DNA from: DATFTE01 sp963840665
GTDB taxonomy: Bacteria > Acidobacteriota > Terriglobia > Terriglobales > Acidobacteriaceae
Direction: 5' to 3'
DNA: 64,000 nt
NCBI GenBank assembly: GCA_963840665.1
Contig: CAWIZO010000006.1
Coordinates: forward strand, 744,001 to 808,000
Made by a program: the position numbers and the translations under genes. The notes beneath the pieces are model-generated. The model had not been told where the DNA came from, searched no databases, and saw nothing but the letters and a program-made list of their open reading frames with translations. Of this stretch, positions 24,676-32,333 are shown piece by piece. Every line of letters starts with the position of its first letter. The first letter of the stretch is position 1.

Positions 24676-26124
24676 GTGGAGCAGCGCAAGACCATCGTCA
24701 TCGATCCTGTAACCCGCATCGAGGGGCACGCTAAGATCACGTTGCAACTCGACGAGCACGGACACGTCGAAGACGCGCACTTTCACGTCACCCAATTCCG
24801 CGGTTTTGAGAAGTTTTGTGAAGGGCGTCCCTTTTCCGAGATGCCGGCGCTGATGGCTCGTATCTGTGGAATTTGCCCGGTTAGCCATCTGATGGCGTCG
24901 GCAAAGGCGTGCGATGCGCTGCTGGCGGTCCGCATTCCTCCCACGGCTGACAAACTGCGACGAATCTTCGGACTCGCGCAGGTGGTGCAGTCCCATGCGC
25001 TTAGTCTCTTTTATCTTTCTTCTCCCGACTTGCTACTAGGGATGGACGCCGACCCTGCCTCGTCCAATCTATTCGGTGTGGTGCAGAAGAATCCCGCGCT
25101 GGCTTTGGACGGGATCCGTCTTCGCCAATTCGGCCAGCAAATTATCGAACGGCTGGGCGGAAAGAGAATTCATCCGGCGTGGGTCGTGCCGGGCGGAGTG
25201 AGTGAACCTCTCACCCTGCAGAATCGCGATGCGATTTTGGGCGCTCTGCCGGAGGCTTTGGAGATCGCCGAGCGGACTCTGGAGTGGTTCAAGAGTATCG
25301 CCGAGAAATTCCGCGAAGAGATTGCGACCTTCGGCAACTTTCCCACGCTCTTCATGGGCATCGTGAAAGATGGCGGGGGACTCACCTTCTACGACGGAAA
25401 GATACGCATCAGCGATGCGTCGGGCAAAGTCGTGGCGGACGGCCTCGATCCGGCCAAGTACTCCGATTACATTGGCGAGAAAGTGGAGCCATGGAGCTAC
25501 TTGAAGTCGACCTACTACAAACCACAGGGTTTTCCCGAAGGCATTTACAGAGTGGGCCCGCTGGCGCGAATGAATGTTGCCGATCGTTGCGGCACGCCAC
25601 GCGCCGATCAGGAACTGGCGGAATTCCACGAGTTACAGCGGACCGCCGTGCTCAGTTCGTTTCACTATCACCAGGCGCGTCTGATCGAGATTCTTTATTG
25701 CATTGAGCGCATGGAGCAACTGCTGAACGACTCCGAGATTCTCTCGAAACACGTGCGTGCGATCGCGCGTCCCAATGAACTCGAGGGAGTGGGCGCCTGT
25801 GAAGCGCCCCGCGGCACTCTTTTTCACCATTACAAGATCGACGAGCAGGGCTTGATCCGATGGGCCAACCTGGTGATCGCCACTGGTCACAATAGTGTGG
25901 CGATGAATCGGAGTATTCTGCAGGTGGCTAAGCATTTCGTACGTGGCGACCACTTGTCAGCCGGGATGCTGAATCGCGTGGAGGCCGTGATTCGCACCTA
26001 CGACCCCTGTTTGAGCTGCTCTACTCACGCCTCCGGACACATGTTGTTACGGATCGAGCTGCTGAGTTCCGCAGGCGATGTCGTCGACCAAATCAGCTCC
26101 CAAACAAAATGCCGCGAATCCTGA
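24676..26124 (+). CDS. hoxH: Bidirectional [NiFe] hydrogenase large subunit HoxH
   Basis: This 482-residue catalytic subunit of the NAD-linked hydrogenase has N-terminal TIVIDPVTRIEGHAKI, the L1 motif RICGICPVSHLMA and the L2 motif DPCLSCSTH. After the L2 His a tail of about 31 residues (ASGHMLLRIELL...) is expected to be removed by HoxW. The start is GTG 24676, because EQRKTIVIDPVTRIEGH is the family N-terminus. No clear Shine-Dalgarno is seen, consistent with coupling to hoxY. It overlaps hoxW by 16 bases. Unlike the group 1 large subunit, its frame is intact. Confidence 0.95.
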   Translation: MEQRKTIVIDPVTRIEGHAKITLQLDEHGHVEDAHFHVTQFRGFEKFCEGRPFSEMPALMARICGICPVSHLMASAKACDALLAVRIPPTADKLRRIFGLAQVVQSHALSLFYLSSPDLLLGMDADPASSNLFGVVQKNPALALDGIRLRQFGQQIIERLGGKRIHPAWVVPGGVSEPLTLQNRDAILGALPEALEIAERTLEWFKSIAEKFREEIATFGNFPTLFMGIVKDGGGLTFYDGKIRISDASGKVVADGLDPAKYSDYIGEKVEPWSYLKSTYYKPQGFPEGIYRVGPLARMNVADRCGTPRADQELAEFHELQRTAVLSSFHYHQARLIEILYCIERMEQLLNDSEILSKHVRAIARPNELEGVGACEAPRGTLFHHYKIDEQGLIRWANLVIATGHNSVAMNRSILQVAKHFVRGDHLSAGMLNRVEAVIRTYDPCLSCSTHASGHMLLRIELLSSAGDVVDQISSQTKCRES

Positions 26125-26558
26125 TTCTCGGTTATGGCAATCCCCTTCGCACTGACGACGGCTTAGGATGGCGTGCGGCGGAAGAATTGGCTTTGAAGTT
26201 TTCTTCAGACGAGGTAGAAATCCGAACCTGTCATCAACTTCTTCCTGAGATGGTCGAACTTATCAGTCAAATGGACACAGTCTTCTTCGTGGATGCGGCT
26301 CAGGACGGCGAACCCGGAGAGCTGCGATGTTCCCCAATCGTTCCTGAGATGGGCGCGGTTCGTTTTACTCACCAACTCTCTCCAGCGGTCACACTTGGCT
26401 GGTCTCAGCAACTCTACGGCCGTTATCCGCGGGCTTTCCTGGTTTCGATTTCTGGAGGTTGTTTTGAACTGGGAGAAAAGCTCTCTCCCATGGTCGCCAA
26501 TACCCTACCCCGTTTGACCGCTCTGGTTGAGCATTTGGCCAACCGCTTTGGCCACTAG
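26109..26558 (+). CDS. hoxW: Hydrogenase maturation protease HoxW
   Basis: This 149-residue C-terminal endopeptidase is for HoxH. GYGNPLRTDDGLGWRAAEEL is the family N-terminus. Likely nickel-sensing acidic and His residues lie in RTDDGLG, FVDAAQDGEPG and FTHQLSP. Its overlap with the hoxH end and its difference from the protease at 9348-9911 suggest that each large subunit has a dedicated protease. It is the last gene of the hydrogenase locus. Confidence 0.9.
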   Translation: MPRILILGYGNPLRTDDGLGWRAAEELALKFSSDEVEIRTCHQLLPEMVELISQMDTVFFVDAAQDGEPGELRCSPIVPEMGAVRFTHQLSPAVTLGWSQQLYGRYPRAFLVSISGGCFELGEKLSPMVANTLPRLTALVEHLANRFGH

Positions 26559-26574
26559 CAATTGGTGGGAAGCA

Positions 26575-26590
26575 CTGTCCAAATGGACAG
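26575..26590. repeat. Perfect 16-bp inverted repeat between hoxW and the receiver-TonB gene
   Basis: CTGTCCAAATGGACAG is a 7-2-7 palindrome, followed by a looser GTAAC...GTTAC pair. No T-run follows, so an operator for the downstream gene is a better guess than a terminator. Confidence 0.35.
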
Positions 26591-26688
26591 GTAACCTGTT
26601 CACGAAGTTACGTGGTCCTTTTCCCTCAATCAAAGGGCAGTCCGTAACCTTGTAAGCCCCGCCTCCCAACACTAGCCTTGAAGATGCC

Positions 26689-28035
26689 ATGTCGCCACAG
26701 TCTCTGTTGTTCTCCTCCGATCAGGAGACGGCGCGTATGCTTCGGCAAGCTCTCTACGAGCTGGAGTTTGAGGTAGAGCACTGCCCGGAAATCTTCGCCG
26801 CAGTCGAGAGGCTTACCAGCCGCAGCTTTGACGTGATCGTTACCGATTTTGACGATGGCCTCGAAGCGAGTTTTTTGCTGAAAACCTCGCGTGAATTGAA
26901 GGCCAATAGCGGAGCCTTTACGCTTGCCGTCAGCAGCGATCGTGACGCGAATGCGGCGGCGCGCAGAGTGGGCGCTGATCTGGTACTCAACAAGCCGATT
27001 GTCACGGAAGTTGCCAAATACAGCCTTCTGACTTCGGATGCGTTCTTGCGCAGCATGAAGAGCTGGCTGCCGAAACTGCAGATTGGCGGCGGTCCGGCCG
27101 CGGCGCGAATTCAAGCGAGCCCTGTTCCGGTTTTGCGGCCGGAAATCCCCCCGGCTGCGAACGCTCTGCCGCCACGTCAGTCAAACGCGGTTCGCGGTCT
27201 GTCCAACGACTTCGCTCGGCGCCCTCCCGCCCTCCCTTTACGGAAATCGACGGAACCGCTTGCACTTTGGCGGTATGACTCCCGCATTCAGGCCAAACAT
27301 CATCATCGCTCCGTTGCGTTGGTATTGACGGCGGCGATGGCCATGGTTTTTCTTTCCGTCGGTTACGTCTTCAGCGAGCCGACTCGCAGCCACTCCGTGG
27401 TCGGTTCGGTTGCGATCGCATGCGAGCGCGTTCTCACGAAAACAGAATCCTGGTTGCGCACACCGCAGGATGGCGACGATAGAACATCGGAGTGGGCGCA
27501 GAACGACGAACCGGAGACTTCGGGACCGCGGAAAACGCCTCGCATCCGCGTAACCGAAATCCACGACCCATCCGATGCGGGGGCCGTGAAACCTCCCGCG
27601 CCACAACCCCAATCAGTCGATACGAGGAACGAGCCGGCGCAGATTGCGCGGGTCACGCCGATTCCGATTATCCCGCAGAGTTTGAGGACTCCGGTTTCGT
27701 CTACTGATGTGGCCGGCAAAACCAGCCCCTCTTTGCTCGCGGCTCTCCAACCTGTTGATCTGCCCGAGGACTTCTCGAACAAACTCCTCTTGCAACGAGT
27801 CGAGCCCAACTATCCTGCGCAGGCTATGCAAGCCGGGCTTCAAGGGGCAGTTGTGTTACGGGCATGGATCGGCAAAGACGGGCGAATTCAGGATCTTAAG
27901 CTCATCCACGGTTCTCTGCTGTTAGGGCAAGCTGCCTACCAGGCGGTAAAGCAATGGCGGTACAAGCCTTACCTGCTGAACGGACAGGCGGTTGAAGCGG
28001 AAACGTATGTGACCCTCGATTTCAAGCTTCCCTAG
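26689..28035 (+). CDS. Receiver domain-transmembrane-TonB C-terminal fusion protein
   Basis: This 448-residue protein has an unusual layout. Residues 1-115 resemble a response-regulator receiver, with Asp11, a phospho-acceptor candidate Asp53 (VTDFDDG) and Lys102 (LNKP). A Pro/Ala-rich linker leads to one membrane helix (about 207-227, ALVLTAAMAMVFLSVGYVF), then a Pro-rich periplasmic spacer (about 230-350). A TonB C-terminal domain closes it (about 355-448: VEPNYPAQAMQAGLQGAVVLRAWIGKDG...QWRYKPYLLNG). TonB normally transmits proton-motive force to outer-membrane receptors using ExbBD; a cytoplasmic receiver would allow signal-dependent control. The ATG has a weak GAAG upstream. The histidine kinase/regulator pair follows 133 bp downstream. 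Confidence 0.75.
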   Translation: MSPQSLLFSSDQETARMLRQALYELEFEVEHCPEIFAAVERLTSRSFDVIVTDFDDGLEASFLLKTSRELKANSGAFTLAVSSDRDANAAARRVGADLVLNKPIVTEVAKYSLLTSDAFLRSMKSWLPKLQIGGGPAAARIQASPVPVLRPEIPPAANALPPRQSNAVRGLSNDFARRPPALPLRKSTEPLALWRYDSRIQAKHHHRSVALVLTAAMAMVFLSVGYVFSEPTRSHSVVGSVAIACERVLTKTESWLRTPQDGDDRTSEWAQNDEPETSGPRKTPRIRVTEIHDPSDAGAVKPPAPQPQSVDTRNEPAQIARVTPIPIIPQSLRTPVSSTDVAGKTSPSLLAALQPVDLPEDFSNKLLLQRVEPNYPAQAMQAGLQGAVVLRAWIGKDGRIQDLKLIHGSLLLGQAAYQAVKQWRYKPYLLNGQAVEAETYVTLDFKLP

Positions 28036-28104
28036 TTCGCTGTTTCCTGCCTGGAACCTTTCCTGTCAACGAGTTCACAACTTTTTACACAGTTTTACGG
28101 GCAA

Positions 28105-28136
28105 TTGACACCTGCCCTGTGACGTTCAACTATGTT
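28105..28136 (+). promoter_or_regulatory. Possible promoter before the histidine kinase gene
   Basis: A perfect -35 (TTGACA, 28105-28110) is followed by AT-rich AACTATGTT (28128-28136). The best -10 (TATGTT) is 20 bases away, longer than ideal, so this is a weak call. Confidence 0.25.
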
Positions 28137-28168
28137 GAGAGCCGATTCGGAGAGGCTAGAGGCAATTC

Positions 28169-29821
28169 ATGAAACCCAAACGGCGATGGAACGAGCGAAC
28201 CCGGATGATTCTGATCCTGGAACTCGCTGTTGTGTTGCCGGCCGCGGCGCTGGTGATCCTAAGCGCACTGCACCTCAAGACCGTCCAGAGCGATCACGGA
28301 GTTGAAGCGGCGATCCAAAGGGATTTCAGCCAGTTTCTGGGCATTTCTGAAAAGCATGTCAATCAGAAAGCTTACGATTTGATCGACGATGTGCGCGCCG
28401 AGCTTCCTTCACCCAAGGACGCCTGCGTCGAAACCTTGGATCGGATCTTGGCAGGGCATCCTTACGTCGCGAATGTGTTTCTATACAACCCTCGCATCGG
28501 GATGATGTTCCGCTCGCAACCCTCGCGTGGACATGACTCCGCATTCCAATCGGAGTCTGACTATCACCTCAAAATGAACGAGGGATGGTTGAAGGTGGAG
28601 TACGACGACTTCTTGAAGAAGATGGCGAAGAAGAAGGGCGCCCCATATGGGTTCGAAGCGAATTGGCCTATGCGTGGCGACCGACACCTCTATCAGTCGA
28701 CAGCATACTTCGTAACCACCGACCCGGAAACCGGCGAGAAGGCCGTAGGCGGCATCACGTTCGATGCCGATTATTTATCGAACAAGTTTTTTCCTGAGAC
28801 TTTGAATGCCATTCTCGCTCACAACCCGGCTGAGGCACAGAGTGAGAAAAACCCTGCGGTCATGATGGTGCATGCCAAGAGCGACTACGAACCTCTTGCA
28901 ACGTCAAGCGGTTGGGACGGAGGTGAACCGGAAGTTGAACGCACCATGGAGGGAGCGTTTCCCAGTCTGAATCTGGCTATCAAGTTGCGCGGTACCACGC
29001 TGGCCGCATTGGGAGATCATTTTGTTCATACCAGCTTCTTAATTCTGGGCGCCCTATCTTTGCTTCTTGGCGGAGGGATCTTTTGGACCTATCGCAACGT
29101 AAGTAAAGAAATGGCGCTGGCGCGGCTAAAGTCGGATTTCGTCTCAAATGTATCCCACGAACTGCGGACGCCGCTCTCACTCATTCGCCTGTATGCCGAG
29201 ACCCTCGAAATGGGGCGCGTCACGCCCGAGAAGCACCATGAGTATTTCCAGATCATTCGCAAAGAGAGCGAGCGCCTTAGCGGACTGATCAACAACATTC
29301 TGGATTTTTCGCGGATCGAAGCGGGCCGCAAGGAGTACGACTTCCGCGAGACCGACATGCGCGAGTTGGTGCACAACACGTTGGATTCGTACCGCTACCA
29401 GATCGAGCAGAACGGCTTCCGCTTCGAGGAGAAGATTGATCCCGTTCCGCCAATGCGAATCGATCGCGAAGCGATGGCCCGTTCCCTATTGAATCTGGTC
29501 AACAACGCGCTGAAGTATTCGCAAGACCGCAAGTTCATTGGCGTGAACCTGTATCGCACCAACGGATCGGTGAAGCTGGAAGTGGTGGATCACGGGATCG
29601 GAATTCCGACGGCCGAGCAGCAGAAGATTTTCGAGAAGTTTTACCGCGTCGGAGACCCGCTGGTGCACAACACCAAAGGTAGCGGGTTGGGGCTCTCGTT
29701 GGTGCGTCACATTGTGGAAGCCCACGGTGGCCAGGTTCTTGTGGACAGCGCTCCGGGAGAGGGCAGCAGGTTCACGATCAGCCTGCCCGTCGTCGCGGCA
29801 AACGGCAAGGTTGCGGGTTAG
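28169..29821 (+). CDS. Membrane-bound sensor histidine kinase
   Basis: This 550-residue kinase has one helix at about 12-35, an extracytoplasmic domain of about 245 residues that I do not recognise, and a second helix near 285-305. There is no clear HAMP domain. The HisKA domain has the phospho-acceptor His330 in SHELRTPLS. The HATPase domain has N-box NLVNNALKYS, G1 VVDHGIGIP and G2 KGSGLGLSLV. The signal is unknown. The OmpR-type regulator starts 12 bases after the stop, so the two form a two-component pair. Confidence 0.92.
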   Translation: MKPKRRWNERTRMILILELAVVLPAAALVILSALHLKTVQSDHGVEAAIQRDFSQFLGISEKHVNQKAYDLIDDVRAELPSPKDACVETLDRILAGHPYVANVFLYNPRIGMMFRSQPSRGHDSAFQSESDYHLKMNEGWLKVEYDDFLKKMAKKKGAPYGFEANWPMRGDRHLYQSTAYFVTTDPETGEKAVGGITFDADYLSNKFFPETLNAILAHNPAEAQSEKNPAVMMVHAKSDYEPLATSSGWDGGEPEVERTMEGAFPSLNLAIKLRGTTLAALGDHFVHTSFLILGALSLLLGGGIFWTYRNVSKEMALARLKSDFVSNVSHELRTPLSLIRLYAETLEMGRVTPEKHHEYFQIIRKESERLSGLINNILDFSRIEAGRKEYDFRETDMRELVHNTLDSYRYQIEQNGFRFEEKIDPVPPMRIDREAMARSLLNLVNNALKYSQDRKFIGVNLYRTNGSVKLEVVDHGIGIPTAEQQKIFEKFYRVGDPLVHNTKGSGLGLSLVRHIVEAHGGQVLVDSAPGEGSRFTISLPVVAANGKVAG

Positions 29822-29833
29822 GAGTCAGCATTC

Positions 29834-30514
29834 ATGACTAGAATCCTTATTGTCGAAGACGAGCCGGCCATGGTAGCCGGGCTGCGCGACAACTTTGAAT
29901 TCGAGGGATACGAAGTCCTCACCGCGGCCGACGGCGTTGCCGGCTTGGAACGGGCTTTGAAAGAAGTGCCGGATCTGGTTGTCCTCGACGTCATGATGCC
30001 CCGGATGAGCGGTCTCGATGTGTGTAAGCAACTCAAGGCCAAACGGCCTTCGATGCCTATCATCATGTTGACCGCTCGCGGTCAGGAAGTGGACAAGGTC
30101 GTTGGCCTCGAACTGGGCGCCGACGATTACGTGACTAAGCCGTTTTCGATTCGAGAGCTCTTGGCTCGGGTGAAGGCGGTGTTGCGCAGGGCGAAAGCCG
30201 ATCCCAAAGAAAAAGAACGGCTGGCCTTCGGCGACGTCGAAGTGAATTTGCGCAGTTGCCAGGTTTCGCGGTCCGGGAAGTCACTGGATTTTTCCAGCAA
30301 GGAGTTCGAACTCTTGAAGTACTTCCTCTGCCATCCCGGAGAGACTTTGAGCCGCGATCATCTGCTTGAGCATGTCTGGGGCTATGACCGGTTCCCCACG
30401 ACGCGAACCGTCGACGCACACATCGTGCGTCTGCGGCAGAAATTAGAGCCCAAGCCCGAAGAGCCGCGCTTCATCCTGACGGTTCACGGCACGGGCTACA
30501 AATTTGTTGGTTGA
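29834..30514 (+). CDS. OmpR/PhoB-family response regulator
   Basis: This 226-residue regulator has a receiver domain with Asp52 (VVLDVMMP) as phospho-acceptor, Thr80 and Lys102 (TKPFS). A winged-helix DNA-binding domain follows (about 130-225: FSSKEFELLKYFLCHPGE, VWGYDRFPTTRTVDAHIVRLRQKLE, VHGTGYKFVG). It is the partner of the kinase just upstream. The next gene, an ECF sigma factor, begins 25 bp downstream and may belong to the same operon. Confidence 0.95.
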   Translation: MTRILIVEDEPAMVAGLRDNFEFEGYEVLTAADGVAGLERALKEVPDLVVLDVMMPRMSGLDVCKQLKAKRPSMPIIMLTARGQEVDKVVGLELGADDYVTKPFSIRELLARVKAVLRRAKADPKEKERLAFGDVEVNLRSCQVSRSGKSLDFSSKEFELLKYFLCHPGETLSRDHLLEHVWGYDRFPTTRTVDAHIVRLRQKLEPKPEEPRFILTVHGTGYKFVG

Positions 30515-30539
30515 TACGAGCACGGAGTACGAGCGGGCA

Positions 30540-31214
30540 ATGATCATGTCGGAGTCGGGCAAAATCCGCATACCGGCTGGGTTGGCAGACCGCGCGTCGT
30601 TTGCTTCTCCGGTCAAGCGCACGGTCGGGACTACCGTTCGCGTCGACGATACCCAACTCATCCGGGCCGCGCAGCAAGGTAACGTCGCTGCTTTCGAGGA
30701 GTTGGTGCGAAGTTACGATCGCGCCGTCCTGCGCCTCGCCGTGCATCTTACAGGCTCGCCAGAAGATGGCCAGGACATCTACCAGGAAGCCTTCTTGCGC
30801 GCATATATCAACCTGGAGCGCTTCCGTTTCGAGTGCAGCTTTTACACTTGGATCTACCGAATTGTCACGAATCTCTGCCTCGACCATCTGCGCAAGAGGT
30901 CGTCGCGCTCACGCGATCTGGTCACGAGCATTTCTCCTGAGGGAGAAGAAGAGCAGGTATTGGACCGTATGCCAGACCACCGGCCGAGTGCCAGCCCGGA
31001 ACGCAGTTTCGCTGGACGGGAATTGCGGGCGTGTATCGTGAGGGCCTTGGGCAGGCTCTCTCCTCGCGAGCGTATGGTGTTTGAATTGAAGCACTACCAC
31101 GGAATGAAGTTGCGTACTGTTGCGGGCATTTTGAACACGACCGAAGGAACCATCAAAAACACACTATTTCGTGCGACCCACAAGCTGCGCACGCAACTGG
31201 CCGAAGTCCGCTAA
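30540..31214 (+). CDS. ECF RNA polymerase sigma factor (RpoE-like)
   Basis: This 224-residue sigma factor has region 2 at about 50-120 (LIRAAQQGNVAAFEELVRSYDRAVLRLA; DIYQEAFLRAY; SFYTWIYRIVTNLCLDHLRK) and region 4 at about 165-220 (LGRLSPRERMVFELKHYHGMKLRTVAGILNTTEGTIKNTLFRA). The N-terminal 45 residues are an extension of unknown role. ATG 30540 is used and ATG 30546 is an alternative; neither has a strong ribosome site. No zinc-finger anti-sigma gene follows; instead there is a LolA/RseB-fold protein. Confidence 0.9.
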   Translation: MIMSESGKIRIPAGLADRASFASPVKRTVGTTVRVDDTQLIRAAQQGNVAAFEELVRSYDRAVLRLAVHLTGSPEDGQDIYQEAFLRAYINLERFRFECSFYTWIYRIVTNLCLDHLRKRSSRSRDLVTSISPEGEEEQVLDRMPDHRPSASPERSFAGRELRACIVRALGRLSPRERMVFELKHYHGMKLRTVAGILNTTEGTIKNTLFRATHKLRTQLAEVR

Positions 31215-31324
31215 TCGAGCCTTCTAGGGATATTCCTTAAGATTTTTGATTCGAGCTTTCCCCTCCGCGATTACCGCATCAAAGGGATAGAATCACCCGA
31301 GCGGGCGTGGCGGGGGAGGTTTGC

Positions 31325-32134
31325 ATGCGGTTCGGCGGGAGCTGTACGCCCGTAGCGATGGCTTTGGCATGGACGGCGGTTTTGGCCGCCTTCTCGGGGG
31401 TGTCTCTGGCCGAAGGGCCTTCGGCTGCAGCCTTGTCCGTGGACCAGATCGTCCAGAAGATGATCGCCGCCAACGCCAAGAGAAGCGAGCAGCTTCGCGG
31501 ATTTACCGGCAAGCGCAATTACCGCGTCGATTATCGCGGTTTTCCCGGTGGGCGGGACGCGGAAATGCAAGTGGAAGCGACGTACCTCGCGCCGGATAAT
31601 AAGACCTTCAAGATTGTTTCAGAAACCGGTTCCAAGCTGCTCATCAACCATGTCTTCCTGAAATTGCTCGATAGCGAGAAGGAGTACCTTCAGGAATCCA
31701 CCCGTCGCGCCTCGGAGCTAAGCCCGCGTAATTACAGATTTTCCCTTGAGGGGATGGATCACTCACCGGATGGCGATTGCTATGTTCTTTCGGTGACTCC
31801 GCTGGAGAAGAGCACTTTCCTCTATCGGGGAAAAATATGGGTCGACGCGCGGGACTATGCCGTCGTGAGAATTCAAGGCGAACCCGCAAAGAATCCGTCG
31901 CTTTGGATTAGCCATACGGAGATTGACCACCGGTACAGGAAGTTCGGAGAGTTTTGGCTCCCCGTCCACAACGAGTCGGTGACTCAAGTCCGATTGGGCG
32001 GCAAAGCAGTTCTGACCATCGACTACTCGGACTACCAAATTTCAGCCACCAACCGAACGGCTGGACCGCCTTCCGCTACGGATGCCGCTCCGGTTCTGCC
32101 TTCCCCAACCTCGGTGACAGCCGACCCGCATTAA
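31325..32134 (+). CDS. Secreted LolA/RseB-fold protein
   Basis: This 269-residue protein has a signal peptide (cleavage near SLAEGPS). The body resembles outer-membrane lipoprotein-sorting proteins and RseB/MucB, with curved beta strands: YRVDYRGFPGG, MQVEATYLAP, KTFKIVSETGS, YVLSVTPLEKSTFLYRGKIWVDARDYAVVRIQGEP. The ATG at 31325 is preceded by GGGGAGGT. Because it directly follows an ECF sigma gene, an RseB-like sensing role is possible, but no RseA partner is visible. Lipid or lipoprotein binding is the safer reading. Confidence 0.65.
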   Translation: MRFGGSCTPVAMALAWTAVLAAFSGVSLAEGPSAAALSVDQIVQKMIAANAKRSEQLRGFTGKRNYRVDYRGFPGGRDAEMQVEATYLAPDNKTFKIVSETGSKLLINHVFLKLLDSEKEYLQESTRRASELSPRNYRFSLEGMDHSPDGDCYVLSVTPLEKSTFLYRGKIWVDARDYAVVRIQGEPAKNPSLWISHTEIDHRYRKFGEFWLPVHNESVTQVRLGGKAVLTIDYSDYQISATNRTAGPPSATDAAPVLPSPTSVTADPH

Positions 32135-32255
32135 TTCCGCTCCGAACGCCGAACTTGGTATGGGGCTAACCCTTTTGCTATGAATGGCTCCAGAAACATC
32201 CTGCCATCGTGCTGTGCTAGTTACCGAAGGTTGACTTTTTGGCGAAGCAAACCGG

Positions 32256-32283
32256 TTGGATGCCGCATCAAAACAGCTATAAT
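32256..32283 (+). promoter_or_regulatory. Candidate sigma-70-type promoter for the S41-like gene
   Basis: A perfect -10 box TATAAT (32278-32283) has a weak -35 TTGGAT (32256-32261) 16 bases upstream. Transcription would start near 32290, about 45 bases before the ATG. Confidence 0.5.
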
Positions 32284-32333
32284 GAAAGCCAACTTCCAGA
32301 GGAAGTGAGCTCCTTCCGAGAAGATCAAATCCG

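Noticed and set aside
32231..32283. TTGACT (32231-32236) as the -35 partner of TATAAT (32278-32283)
   Set aside because: The spacing is 41 bases, far outside the 16-18 range; the weaker TTGGAT at 32256 is better placed.
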